DNA of 64,000 nucleotides from Fluviicola sp. (GTDB lineage Bacteria; Bacteroidota; Bacteroidia; Flavobacteriales_D; Crocinitomicaceae). Position numbers and translations under genes: made by a program. Location: positions 124,001 to 188,000 of the forward strand of contig NZ_JBCNJT010000004.1 in the NCBI RefSeq assembly GCF_039596395.1, written 5' to 3'. A model generated the notes under the pieces. The model did no database searches and was not told the origin of the DNA. It worked only from the letters and a program-made list of their open reading frames with translations. Positions 25,142 to 34,124 of the stretch are shown in pieces. Numbering within the stretch: position 1 is the stretch's first letter; every line of letters begins with the position of its first letter.

Positions 25142-26476
25142 ATGTTCCGTCTGTCATCATTTCTTCCACTACTGATATTCGTCTCCCTGTTGACTTGTTC
25201 TTCCCGGGCACAGGACGATATTATTATCAAAGGAAAAGTTGTCAACGAAAACGGGGCTCCCGTTAAGAACGCATCCGTTCAGATCGATATTCACAATGCG
25301 CGGACCAATTCCAACGGAAACTTCCTGATCAAAAACGGGAATTTCCCCGCACAAATCACCGTAAAAGGCAATTTGTACAACGACTATATAGACATTTTAC
25401 TGTTTCCTGAAAAGTGGAAAGATACTATGATGGTTTACGTGGTTATGAGCGGGAAAGAAACACAACTGGACGAAGTGACCATTCATGCAGACAGTAAATT
25501 CTGGGTTTATCCGCGTAAACAGGCCAATGTGCTTGACTTCAAAGTGCAACCGGACGGAAATATCATTTTGTGCTGCAGCGATGAACACAATTATTACCTG
25601 CGTCATTTGAATGAATCGGGTGATAAAATGTATGAAACCACGATCCGCAAACATCCCAAATCAATCATGCAGGATTGCGGAGGAAAATTCCATTTGGTCT
25701 ATAAGGACAGCATTTACGAAACATCCATCGTCGGTCAATCGGTTGGAATTTTTTCCCCGATTCCCTACTACAAAGCGATCGGATTGCTCGACAACTGTTC
25801 CTATTCGGACGATAATTCCATTGTTATTCGCACTTACATGAACCAAAAACAGTATTTGGAATACCAGTTAATCAGCAAAAAAACACGTCTGAGCAAAACA
25901 CTTTACGTGAGCGAAGACCGCCAGAAAAGCCGCCAGTTAAAAGATTATCAACGCGAAAACAAGCAAACCGTAGGAGATATCCTCCGGGAATCAAACGCCA
26001 ATCACGGCGACAAACTTTCCAATGAAAGCTACTATTTAAAAAAGGCACGTGAACGCTGGACCACCCAACAATTCTACGACCTGGTACTGCTAAAACCGAT
26101 CTATGCTCCCTTATTCGAATTGAATGATTCCCTGTTCATTTTTGATCACATGAATGATTCGGCGGTTGTATTTACAAAATCCGGAGTACGCGTTCGAAGT
26201 TTTCCCATTGCTTACCAATATTTCAGAGGCTGGAAAAATGAACTGATCCCCAATATTGAGAAAACAAGTATTTACGCGCGTTTTGAAAGGGATGGGATCA
26301 CCAGTTTGAGAAAAATCAACCTGACGACCGGAAAAGTGGAAGATGTGATCCAGATAAAAGACCATATTTTTCCCGAGCACATTCAAATCCGGGAAGACTT
26401 TATTTATTACGTCTACAAAGATTACCTGGACTTGAGTATGCATTATATTTTCAAGCAGCATCTCACAAACAGATAA
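25142..26476 (+). CDS. Secreted carboxypeptidase-regulatory-like protein, paralogue 3 of 3
   Basis: A 444-residue precursor with signal peptide MFRLSSFLPLLIFVSLLTC, in which LLTCSS could be a lipobox; if so it is a lipoprotein, unlike copies 1 and 2. The regulatory domain (IIKGKVVNENGAPVKNASVQI) and blades match copy 2 closely, including LCCSDEHNYY, SFPIAYQYFRGWKNELIPN and YYVYKDYLD near the end. Closest relative in the window is paralogue 2, suggesting a later duplication than the split from paralogue 1. Confidence 0.7.
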   Translation: MFRLSSFLPLLIFVSLLTCSSRAQDDIIIKGKVVNENGAPVKNASVQIDIHNARTNSNGNFLIKNGNFPAQITVKGNLYNDYIDILLFPEKWKDTMMVYVVMSGKETQLDEVTIHADSKFWVYPRKQANVLDFKVQPDGNIILCCSDEHNYYLRHLNESGDKMYETTIRKHPKSIMQDCGGKFHLVYKDSIYETSIVGQSVGIFSPIPYYKAIGLLDNCSYSDDNSIVIRTYMNQKQYLEYQLISKKTRLSKTLYVSEDRQKSRQLKDYQRENKQTVGDILRESNANHGDKLSNESYYLKKARERWTTQQFYDLVLLKPIYAPLFELNDSLFIFDHMNDSAVVFTKSGVRVRSFPIAYQYFRGWKNELIPNIEKTSIYARFERDGITSLRKINLTTGKVEDVIQIKDHIFPEHIQIREDFIYYVYKDYLDLSMHYIFKQHLTNR

Positions 26477-26479
26477 AGA

Positions 26480-26510
26480 TTTGATTTCGTTTGAAAAGAA
26501 GGTATTTTTG
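26480..26510 (+). promoter_or_regulatory. Promoter of the PIF1-like helicase gene
   Basis: TTTG at 26480-26483 and TATTTTTG at 26503-26510 are 19 bp apart, 17 bp before the ATG. Confidence 0.6.
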
Positions 26511-26527
26511 CGTATCTTCAAGTAAGA

Positions 26528-28831
26528 ATGAAAAACAATACAGCATCCATCAGCAATCCGGCTGAATTTACCGAACGATTTATCAATCAAACCAACAGTC
26601 CCGTTTTCCTGACCGGAAAAGCAGGAACAGGAAAAACCACGCTTCTTCGGAAAATTGTAGAAACAACACATAAAAACACGGTAATTGTTGCTCCGACAGG
26701 AATTGCCGCTCTAAATGCCGGCGGAGTCACCATTCACTCCTTTTTCCAGCTTCCTTTCAGTTCGTTTATTCCCGAATTTGTTTCGGACGGATTGGTTTCC
26801 GGAAATACCAAGTTCGAATCGAAAGAAACGCTGAAAAGGCATTTCCATTTCAACAAAACCCGGCAGAACCTCATCCGGAGTGTCGAATTGCTGATTATCG
26901 ACGAAGTTTCCATGTTGCGGGCAGATTTATTGGACGCCATCGACTGGACGCTTCGAAATGTGCGGAAGAACAACCAGCCTTTCGGTGGGCTGCAGGTCCT
27001 TTTTATCGGGGATTTGCTACAACTTCCACCGGTCATAAAACCGGAAGAATGGAGTGTTTTGCAAAAATACTACCACGGCATTTTTTTCTTCAACGCACAC
27101 GTGTTGCGGGAACAGGCCCCGGTCTATATTGAGTTGGAAAAGATTTTCCGCCAGGACGACCAGCTTTTCATCGATTTACTGAACAACCTGAGAAATAACC
27201 AGGTGACCCGGGAAGATCAGATCTTGCTGGAGAAATATGTAAATCCTTCCTTTGATTCTACTCAAGAAGAAGGATACATTACGCTGACAACCCACAATTC
27301 GAAAGCCGATCAGATAAATGCGGCAGCTTTGAATTCATTGAACGAGAAATCGATCGTTTATTCCGCTGAGATCAAAAATGATTTTCCGCCTCATTTATAC
27401 CCGATTGAAAAAGAGACCGAATTAAAGGTCGGTGCTCAGATCATGTTCATCAAGAACGACATTTCTTTTGAGAAGAATTTCTACAACGGGAAAATGGGAG
27501 TAATTAAGTCCCTGACTGCCGACGAGATAGAAGTGTATTTCAAAGATGAAAAACGCAGCATTACTGTGGAGAAATACGAATGGAACAACATCAAATACAC
27601 CCTGAACGAACAAAGCGGGGAAATTGAAGAAGAGATCCTCGGCACATTCGTTCATTATCCGATTAAGCTGGCATGGGCGATTACCATTCATAAAAGCCAG
27701 GGATTAACATTCGATAAAGCTGTTTTGGATGTGTCGAATGTATTTGCTCCCGGCCAGGCTTATGTTGCATTATCGCGGCTCCGCAGTCTGAGTGGATTGG
27801 TTTTACTGAAACCGCTTTCGATGAACGGATTGGTGAATGACCACCAGGTTGTTTCCTACGCTTCCAACAAAGCTCCGGAAGAGCGCATGAAATTATACCT
27901 CGACCAGGAAACAGCGCGCTTCGTATACACCAGTTTGCTGCAAGCCTTCGATTGGTACGATTACACCACCAAGTGGGCAACTTTCGAATTGGGATTCAAA
28001 AGCCAGGGGCCAAAAACCGAAAAAGGAAAGGACAAATCCTGGGTTGCAAACCAGCTTCAGACCGTTCAGGCAACTTTCGATGCCGCGCGGAAATTTCAGA
28101 ATCAGCTGACGAACCTGTTTTCCAAAGAAAAGCCGGAATGGGAATTTATACACGAACGCGTACAAGCCGCCTACCAATATTTCTTCAAACCTCTGGATTC
28201 GCAGGTCTATTCCATTATGAAACGGCGTTATGAAGTCGCTAAAGTCAAAAAAACAAAACAATACTACGAAGAACTAGAGGAACTGGAGCAGGAAGTAGTG
28301 GCGGTTGTTCACCGGTTAATGAAAGGACGTTTACTCATGGAAGCAGTGGTGAACCAAAAACCGTTTACGAAGGAAATTATCCGGTCGGTGGAAGTCACCA
28401 ATTACGTCATTGCAAAAACACATAGTATTCAGCAGGAATTGCGCGCAAGCCGTTCCATGATGGATGAAATGATGGAAGAAGATTTCACAGACGTAATCGA
28501 CTTGGTGAAACCGAAGAAAGTGAAGGAAGAGAAAGAGGTTAAGAAAAATACCTATGAGATTACTTTCGAGCTATTCGAGGAAGGAAAAACAATCGAAGAA
28601 ATTGCCAGCGAACGCCAATTGGGTATGTCTACAATAGAAGGCCATTTTGCCAAATTGATCCAGCAGGAAAAGATTGACATTACGGCAGTCATGGACCCGA
28701 AACGCATCAGCGAGATCGAATCTTACCTGGAAGACTCCGAAGGAAAAACTTTGGGAGCACTCAAAGACGAATTGGGAGATAAAGTGAGTTATGCCGAATT
28801 GAAGTGGGTTCAGGCTTCGAAGATGTTGTAA
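26528..28831 (+). CDS. PIF1/RecD2-like superfamily 1 helicase with C-terminal HTH
   Basis: The 767-residue cytoplasmic ATPase has Walker A FLTGKAGTGKTTLLRKI (~30-46) and Walker B LLIDEVSMLRADLLDAI (~120-136). ATTLTTHNSKADQINA-like motif IV/V residues follow, then the SF1 motifs WAITIHKSQGLTFDKAVLD and YVALSRLRSLSGLVLL (~380-430). The N-terminal ~450 residues match PIF1-type helicases, which unwind DNA and G-quadruplexes. The C-terminal part ends in an HTH_40-like DNA-binding module (FELFEEGKTIEEIASERQLG, ~675-730). It is followed by a 319-bp gap before metK; the flanking genes do not indicate a pathway. Confidence 0.85.
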   Translation: MKNNTASISNPAEFTERFINQTNSPVFLTGKAGTGKTTLLRKIVETTHKNTVIVAPTGIAALNAGGVTIHSFFQLPFSSFIPEFVSDGLVSGNTKFESKETLKRHFHFNKTRQNLIRSVELLIIDEVSMLRADLLDAIDWTLRNVRKNNQPFGGLQVLFIGDLLQLPPVIKPEEWSVLQKYYHGIFFFNAHVLREQAPVYIELEKIFRQDDQLFIDLLNNLRNNQVTREDQILLEKYVNPSFDSTQEEGYITLTTHNSKADQINAAALNSLNEKSIVYSAEIKNDFPPHLYPIEKETELKVGAQIMFIKNDISFEKNFYNGKMGVIKSLTADEIEVYFKDEKRSITVEKYEWNNIKYTLNEQSGEIEEEILGTFVHYPIKLAWAITIHKSQGLTFDKAVLDVSNVFAPGQAYVALSRLRSLSGLVLLKPLSMNGLVNDHQVVSYASNKAPEERMKLYLDQETARFVYTSLLQAFDWYDYTTKWATFELGFKSQGPKTEKGKDKSWVANQLQTVQATFDAARKFQNQLTNLFSKEKPEWEFIHERVQAAYQYFFKPLDSQVYSIMKRRYEVAKVKKTKQYYEELEELEQEVVAVVHRLMKGRLLMEAVVNQKPFTKEIIRSVEVTNYVIAKTHSIQQELRASRSMMDEMMEEDFTDVIDLVKPKKVKEEKEVKKNTYEITFELFEEGKTIEEIASERQLGMSTIEGHFAKLIQQEKIDITAVMDPKRISEIESYLEDSEGKTLGALKDELGDKVSYAELKWVQASKML

Positions 28832-28880
28832 GCTTGAATTAATGTGGTCAAATTGACAACTTTGGTAGTATCCAAATATT

Positions 28881-28950
28881 TCCGCAGATAGCGCTGATTA
28901 CGCAGATAATACAACTAATTTTTACCCAAAATCTGCGACATTCGCGTGAT
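28881..28950. repeat. TCTGCG-type imperfect dyad in the 28832-29080 gap
   Basis: TCCGCAGATAGCGCTGATTACGCAGAT and AAAATCTGCGACATTCGCGTGATC form an imperfect inverted repeat made of CGCAGAT/ATCTGCG words, a motif type I know to be frequent in Bacteroidota intergenic DNA. The rest of the 319-bp gap holds a second small dyad (AATCACAG..CTGTGATT near 28970-29000) and the metK terminator; no gene is seen. Confidence 0.5.
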
Positions 28951-29080
28951 CAATGGGAGACTAAATAAAAAATCACAGAACCCGCGCCCTGTGATTTCAC
29001 CAAACTACCAAATACTACTCGTCATTTCAACCAACTCGAATGACTTTGTTTCCCTTAGAATACAAATAGTTGAAAAAGTA

Positions 29081-29120
29081 ACAAACCCCGAAGCAAATGT
29101 TACATCGCTTCGGGGTTTGT
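29081..29120 (-). terminator. Terminator of metK
   Basis: ACAAACCCCGAAGC pairs perfectly with GCTTCGGGGTTTGT around a 12-nt loop, 30 bp beyond the metK stop. Confidence 0.88.
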
Positions 29121-29150
29121 AAAGTATAAAATATGTTGTAAACTTATTTC

Positions 29151-30431
29151 TTACAAAGAGAAAGCAGCTTTTACTTTATCTACGAAATCCAGTTTTTCCC
29201 ATGTGAACAATTCTACTTCTTTCACTACCTGGGATCCGTCCGGAGCGCTGAATGTTTTCTTCACCACTTCATTCTTACGTCCCATGTGTCCGTAAGCAGC
29301 AGTTTCAGAGTACATCGGGTTTCTCAATTTCAAACGCTGTTCGATTGCATAAGGACGCATGTCGAAGATCTCAGCACATTTCTTAGCGATCTCTCCGTCA
29401 GTCATGTTCACTTTCGAAGTTCCGTAAGTATTGATAAACAAACCACAAGGTTTAGCAACACCGATTGCGTAAGAAACCTGTACCAGTACCTCATCACACA
29501 AACCAGCTGCAACTAAGTTCTTAGCGATGTGACGCGTAGCGTATGCAGCTGAACGGTCTACTTTTGAAGGATCTTTTCCGGAGAATGCACCACCACCGTG
29601 AGCACCTTTTCCACCGTAAGTATCTACGATAATTTTACGACCTGTCAAACCTGTATCTCCGTGAGGTCCTCCGATAACGAATTTCCCTGTAGGATTGATG
29701 TGGTAAGTGATTTGGTCGTTGAACAATGCCTGCAATTCCGGCTTCAATTTCGCTTTTACACGTGGAATTACGATGTTCACGATATCTTCATTGATTTTCT
29801 TCAACATCTCTGCTTCTGTTCCGAAATCATCGTGCTGTGTAGAAACTACAATCGTGTCGATACGTTGCGGAACATTGTCATCTGAATATTCGATCGTTAC
29901 CTGGGATTTTGCATCCGGGCGTAAATAACCGATGATATGAGATTCGTTGTTACGGATTTTAGACAATTCCTGAAGAATGTTGTGCGCCAAATCCAAAGCC
30001 AACGGCATGTAATTTTCAGTTTCTTTTGTTGCGTAACCGAACATCATTCCCTGGTCACCTGCTCCCTGAGCTTCCGCTTTCGCTTCGAAATCATCATTGG
30101 AAACTTTGCGGTCAACTCCCTGGTTGATATCGGAAGACTGATCGTGGATTGCAGAAAGAATTCCGCAAGAGTTCGCTTCGAACATGTATTCGGACTTCGT
30201 GTAACCGATCTTACGGATTACCTCACGTGCAATCGACTGAACGTCCAGATACGTATTTGTTTTTACCTCTCCGGCCAAGACTACCTGACCTGTTGTTACT
30301 AGCGTTTCGCATGCGACCTTTGACGTTGGGTCAAAAGCCATAAAGTTATCGATTAGCGCATCTGAAATCTGATCCGCTACTTTATCCGGGTGTCCTTCAG
30401 AAACAGATTCTGAGGTAAACAAGTATGACAT
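29151..30431 (-). CDS. metK: S-adenosylmethionine synthetase
   Basis: MetK makes SAM from methionine and ATP. The 426-residue protein has the expected [16 protein letters not shown] start block, the Gly-rich [21 protein letters not shown] (written here only in part) loop, the DQGMMFGYA motif, and a C-terminal region ending KVKAAFSL. It is somewhat longer than the E. coli enzyme (384), as usual in Bacteroidota. A SAM-I riboswitch would be the usual control, but I see no such fold upstream. A TAATTTCG box lies in the leader. Confidence 0.96.
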   Translation of the reverse strand: MSYLFTSESVSEGHPDKVADQISDALIDNFMAFDPTSKVACETLVTTGQVVLAGEVKTNTYLDVQSIAREVIRKIGYTKSEYMFEANSCGILSAIHDQSSDINQGVDRKVSNDDFEAKAEAQGAGDQGMMFGYATKETENYMPLALDLAHNILQELSKIRNNESHIIGYLRPDAKSQVTIEYSDDNVPQRIDTIVVSTQHDDFGTEAEMLKKINEDIVNIVIPRVKAKLKPELQALFNDQITYHINPTGKFVIGGPHGDTGLTGRKIIVDTYGGKGAHGGGAFSGKDPSKVDRSAAYATRHIAKNLVAAGLCDEVLVQVSYAIGVAKPCGLFINTYGTSKVNMTDGEIAKKCAEIFDMRPYAIEQRLKLRNPMYSETAAYGHMGRKNEVVKKTFSAPDGSQVVKEVELFTWEKLDFVDKVKAAFSL

Positions 30432-30694
30432 AGTCCTTGAGTATAAAATTTATGGTCGCGAAATTAGTGAAAAAAAAGAAATGGAGTGGCGAATGTTGAA
30501 AAAACAGGTGTTAATATTCTATTAAGTTTATAGACTAATGTTGGCTATTAAATTTATGACTCAAATAACAAAATAGGAGCTTAAACAATAAAGATTGAAC
30601 TAATAAGTTACAGATATTAGTATTCATTTGTTAGGAATTACTACTTTGTGAGTACTAAAAACTTTATTTCAACAATACTTCCCTACTAAAAAAT

Positions 30695-32359
30695 ATGATA
30701 AGTAAAATAAAGCTACAATTTGGTTCTTCTGGAACAAAAGGAGCTCTCGAGACCGATTTAACACCCATAACAGTTTTTGTTGGACCCAACAACTCAGGAA
30801 AAAGTAAGCTACTTTTAGAAATCGAAGAATACTCGAAAAACGGTAAAATTAACTCGAAAAGTGTAATTCTTTCAGATTTAGTGTTTTCCAAAATTATTGA
30901 TCCCGAAGAAGAAATTAGAAAACATACGTTAATACCGACCCCAAGAGAAAATCTTGCACCAAATCAAATAGTATTCGGAGATTCAACCATTCGAAACAAA
31001 ATAGATAAGAGTAATCTATTTATGTACTTAAATGATATTGAGACTTACAAAGTATACTTTTGCTCTTTCTACTTATACTTCAATACGCTTCGTCTCGGTG
31101 GTGGAAACAGAATTAATCTAATTCATGAACAACCTGGTGGTGACCTCCAAGGTAATCCTCAAAACATTCTCCAAGTACTATTTCAAGACAATAATAAGCG
31201 ACAAGAAGTCCGAAGAATTATATATGATGCTTTTAAAAAATACTTTGTAATTGATCCCACAAAATTGGGATACCTTAGAATCAAGCTTTCCGAAACTCCT
31301 CCTAATGATGAAATCCAAGAAAGAGGTATTCATCAAGATGCTATTGATTTTCATAATAAAGCACTTGATATTAATTTAGCAAGCGATGGAGTAAAAGCAT
31401 TTACAGGAATTATTACCACTATTATTGCGGGGGATCCAAAAGTAATTTTAATTGATGAGCCCGAAGCCTTTTTACATCCCTCATTAGCTTATAATTTAGG
31501 CAAAGAAGTCAGCAATTCAGTAAACGGAAGTTTTAAAAATCTATTTGTTTCGACTCATAGTTCCAACTTTTTAATGGGATGCATCCAATCGGGTGTTCCT
31601 ATTAATATAGTGCGACTTACATATTCAAACAATAGCCCAACAGCACGAATCTTACCTAGTGATAAAGTTCTCAAATTAATGAGACATCCTTTATTAAGAT
31701 CAACTGGTGTTCTCAATGGGTTGTTTTATGAGTATGTAATAGTAACAGAAGCCGATTCAGATAGAGCTTTCTACCAAGAAATAAATGACCGATTATTAGC
31801 ATTTAATCCAGATAAAGGAATTCCAAACTGCCTATTTTTGAATGCTCAAAATAAACAAACTATACACGAAATATTAAGACCTTTGAGAGAAATGGGAATC
31901 CCATGTGTTGCAATAGTAGATGTCGATGTAATTAAAGAAGGGGGAAAAGTTTGGTCAAATTTACTTAGTAGTGCAAATATCCCTAATGTTACTATTCAAT
32001 CAACTGGAATTTCTCGTGGACATTTAAAATCGGCATTTGATGGAAAACAGATTAATTTCAAAACAAATGGAGGAGTTAATCTTTTAGATTCACAGGATCG
32101 CCAAGCTTGTAATGATCTTTTTGATCAACTTGATGAATACGGCATTTTCACCGTAAGAAATGGTGAATTGGAAAGTTGGTTAAAATCATTAGGGGTAACG
32201 TCAAGTCACAGTCCCGAATGGTTAATTGAAATCTTTGAAAAACTAGGTGAAGATCCTACATCTTCAAATTATGTTAAACCATCTTCCGGAGATATTTGGG
32301 ATTTTATGCACAAAATAAAAACTTGGTTTTTTAATCCATCGAGAAAAGGTACACCCTAA
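30695..32359 (+). CDS. OLD-family ATPase with TOPRIM nuclease domain (AT-rich island)
   Basis: The 554-residue protein combines an ABC-type ATPase with a TOPRIM fold. Walker A GPNNSGKS is at 30-37, LASDGVKAF is the signature-like motif, Walker B is VILIDEPEAFLHPSL and the H-loop is STHSSNF. The TOPRIM acidic residues are seen as VIVTEADSDRAFYQEI and VAIVDVDVI. OLD proteins are nucleases that act in defence or recombination. The gene is visibly more AT-rich than its neighbours, with an AT-rich untranslated flank (30432-30694), so I infer transfer. No GajB-like helicase, reverse transcriptase or methylase lies next to it, so it is a stand-alone OLD candidate. Confidence 0.75.
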   Translation: MISKIKLQFGSSGTKGALETDLTPITVFVGPNNSGKSKLLLEIEEYSKNGKINSKSVILSDLVFSKIIDPEEEIRKHTLIPTPRENLAPNQIVFGDSTIRNKIDKSNLFMYLNDIETYKVYFCSFYLYFNTLRLGGGNRINLIHEQPGGDLQGNPQNILQVLFQDNNKRQEVRRIIYDAFKKYFVIDPTKLGYLRIKLSETPPNDEIQERGIHQDAIDFHNKALDINLASDGVKAFTGIITTIIAGDPKVILIDEPEAFLHPSLAYNLGKEVSNSVNGSFKNLFVSTHSSNFLMGCIQSGVPINIVRLTYSNNSPTARILPSDKVLKLMRHPLLRSTGVLNGLFYEYVIVTEADSDRAFYQEINDRLLAFNPDKGIPNCLFLNAQNKQTIHEILRPLREMGIPCVAIVDVDVIKEGGKVWSNLLSSANIPNVTIQSTGISRGHLKSAFDGKQINFKTNGGVNLLDSQDRQACNDLFDQLDEYGIFTVRNGELESWLKSLGVTSSHSPEWLIEIFEKLGEDPTSSNYVKPSSGDIWDFMHKIKTWFFNPSRKGTP

Positions 32360-32429
32360 TAATACTTAAACAAGTCTATGAAATCTTTAACGATTAAAAT
32401 TCTATCTTCGATCGACGAATTGTTTACGC

Positions 32430-32993
32430 ATGCAACAACTAAGAAAACACATCGAAGAAATAACTCCTGTCAGTGACGAAGAATTTGACTACATCAACAG
32501 CTTGTTTATTCCTAAACGCGTTCGAAAAAACCAATACCTCATCCACGAAGGAGACGAAGTAAAACAGGATTTTTTCGTGTTGTCAGGTTTATACAAAGTG
32601 TTTTTCGCTGATGCGGAAGGAAAAGAACACATTTTGCAATTCGCGCGCGAAAATTGGTGGATGTCGGATTACCGCGCCTTGTTCCATCAAAAAGAAGCCA
32701 GTCTTTATATTGAATGCATTGAGGCCGGGGAAGTACTTTCCTTTTCACTTCATGCCCGCGAAACCCTTTGTGCAGAAATGCATAAAATGGAACATTTTTT
32801 CCGAACCAAACTTTCCAACGGATATGTTTCCCTGCAGCAACGGATCAAACTCCTGCTTTCCAGTTCGCCGCAGGAACGCTACGAAGAGTTTGCAAGGCTT
32901 TACCCCGATTTGCTTCAAAAACTTCCCAAAAAAATGATTGCAGAATACCTCGGTGTGAGCCGCGAAACACTTAGCAGGCTTTACTCCAGATAG
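32430..32993 (+). CDS. Crp/Fnr-family transcription regulator 1
   Basis: The 187-residue protein has an N-terminal cyclic-nucleotide-binding-like β-roll (residues ~20-115; GDEVKQDFFVLSGLYKVFF) and a C-terminal winged helix-turn-helix. The recognition helix SRETLSR (177-183) keeps Arg178, Glu179 and Arg183 at the places of CRP Arg180, Glu181 and Arg185, which read TGTGA half-sites. The cAMP-site residues are not all present, so the effector is unknown. Two TGTGAT/ATCACA operators lie in the next two promoters downstream, so these are its likely targets. Confidence 0.85.
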   Translation: MQQLRKHIEEITPVSDEEFDYINSLFIPKRVRKNQYLIHEGDEVKQDFFVLSGLYKVFFADAEGKEHILQFARENWWMSDYRALFHQKEASLYIECIEAGEVLSFSLHARETLCAEMHKMEHFFRTKLSNGYVSLQQRIKLLLSSSPQERYEEFARLYPDLLQKLPKKMIAEYLGVSRETLSRLYSR

Positions 32994-33120
32994 TTCAAAG
33001 GTTCAAATAGTTTAAAGGGTTTAAACAAATGATCCCGATAGTTTCAAACCCTGACCTTAGCGTCAACGATTATCGGAATTTGAACTTTGGAACCTTTGAA
33101 CCTTTGAACTTTTGGAACAT
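32993..33120. repeat. TTCAAAGG-type dyad repeat, copy 3
   Basis: GTTCAAAGGTTCAAATAGTTTAAAGG on the left and CCTTTGAACCTTTGAACTTTTGG on the right (written in parts) form a long inverted repeat directly after the regulator stop codon. An inner CCCGATAG..TTATCGG dyad is also present. This is the largest copy of the family. Confidence 0.7.
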
Positions 33121-33138
33121 TTTGTCCGCATTCAAAAA

Positions 33139-33206
33139 CGTGATTTCGATCACACTTTTTTTGTGATTTTCCTCCTTCCCTGCGGCAGCCTTCCCCCATA
33201 ACTTTG
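33139..33206 (+). promoter_or_regulatory. CRP-type operator and promoter of the first SDR gene
   Basis: GTGATTTCGATCAC (33140-33153) is a 5-4-5 palindrome; a GTGATTTT half-site lies at 33163. The -7 box is TAACTTTG at 33199-33206. Operator to -7 spacing is about 45 bp, the same as at 34027-34095. Confidence 0.65.
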
Positions 33207-33227
33207 CAGTATACAAAACTCAAAGTC

Positions 33228-34022
33228 ATGGATTTACAACTCGCAAACAAAAAAGTATTCATCTCCGGATCAACTGCCGGAATCGGGTACGCGATCGCAA
33301 AAGCATTCGCCAAAGAAAACGCGATCGTTTACATCAACGGACGCAATGCCGGCAAAGTAGAAAACGCTAAAAACAGCATCATTGCTGAAAGCGGCAACGA
33401 ACAAGTGTTCGGTATCACGGCCGACCTGACAACAGAAGCCGGTTTTGCAACACTTTCGCAGGAATTAACTGAAGTGGATATTCTGATCAACAACCTCGGA
33501 ATCTTTGAGCCGGTAAACTTCTTTGATTCCAAAGACGAAGACTGGACCAATCTATTCGACATCAATGTTATGAGCGGCATTCGCTTATCCCGCTTCTATA
33601 TGCCCAAAATGCTGGCAAATAATTGGGGAAGAGTCGTGTTCATTTCCAGTGAATCCGGTTTACAGATCCCAACAGAAATGATCCATTACGGCATGAGCAA
33701 AACCGCCCAGCTTTCATTGACCAATGGTTTGGCACAACTCACAAAAGGAACCGGGGTAACCGTAAATGCCATTTTGCCCGGCCCCACTTTTTCTGACGGA
33801 GCCGAACGTTTCTTCGGTGAATTAGCGAAACAACGAAATGTGACTATCGATGAAGTAGAACACCAATATTTCACGGAAACCCGTCCGCTAAGTTTATTGC
33901 AACGCTTCATTTCCCCGGATGAAGTTGCGGCAACAGCAGCTTTTGTATCCAGTCCGCTCGCAGCTGCTACCAATGGCGCTTCTATTCGTGTAGACGGCGG
34001 AATCTTAAAAGGCCTGAACTAA
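33228..34022 (+). CDS. Short-chain dehydrogenase/reductase 1
   Basis: This is a 264-residue NAD(P)-binding Rossmann enzyme. It begins MDLQLANKKVFISGSTAGIG; the cofactor loop GSTAGIG is at 14-20. NNLGIF and the YxxxK active site (YGMSK) follow, and the end reads ASIRVDGGILKGLN. I start at the ATG at 33228 because the earlier TTG lies inside the -7 box. It is the first gene after regulator 1 and is preceded by a TGTGA-type operator. Substrate unknown. Confidence 0.85.
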   Translation: MDLQLANKKVFISGSTAGIGYAIAKAFAKENAIVYINGRNAGKVENAKNSIIAESGNEQVFGITADLTTEAGFATLSQELTEVDILINNLGIFEPVNFFDSKDEDWTNLFDINVMSGIRLSRFYMPKMLANNWGRVVFISSESGLQIPTEMIHYGMSKTAQLSLTNGLAQLTKGTGVTVNAILPGPTFSDGAERFFGELAKQRNVTIDEVEHQYFTETRPLSLLQRFISPDEVAATAAFVSSPLAAATNGASIRVDGGILKGLN

Positions 34023-34026
34023 AAAA

Positions 34027-34095
34027 TGTGATCCAAATCACACACATTTTGTGATTTCGCTCCTTCAACCAGGGCTTCCCCCGCAAGTAACTTTG
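34027..34095 (+). promoter_or_regulatory. CRP-type operator and promoter of the DJ-1/ABM gene
   Basis: TGTGATCCAAATCACA (34027-34042) is a perfect 6-4-6 palindrome. A TTTTGTGATTT half-site (34047-34057) lies beside it and TAACTTTG is at 34088-34095. The layout (operator, half-site, CTTCCCCC run, -7 box) copies that before SDR 1. The operator centre is about 66 bp before the likely start, a class I activation distance. Confidence 0.7.
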
Positions 34096-34124
34096 TAACA
34101 AGTAAATAATCAAACTCAAGAGAT

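Noticed and set aside
29151-30694. SAM riboswitch before metK
   Set aside because: No matching helices or conserved core seen in the 30432-30694 leader.
26528-32359. Gabija-like pairing of the OLD gene with the PIF1-like helicase
   Set aside because: The two are separated by metK on the other strand, and the helicase belongs to a common Bacteroidota PIF1/HTH type of normal base composition.
33204-33227. Upstream TTG start for SDR 1
   Set aside because: It lies inside the TAACTTTG promoter box, so it would not be transcribed as a start codon.
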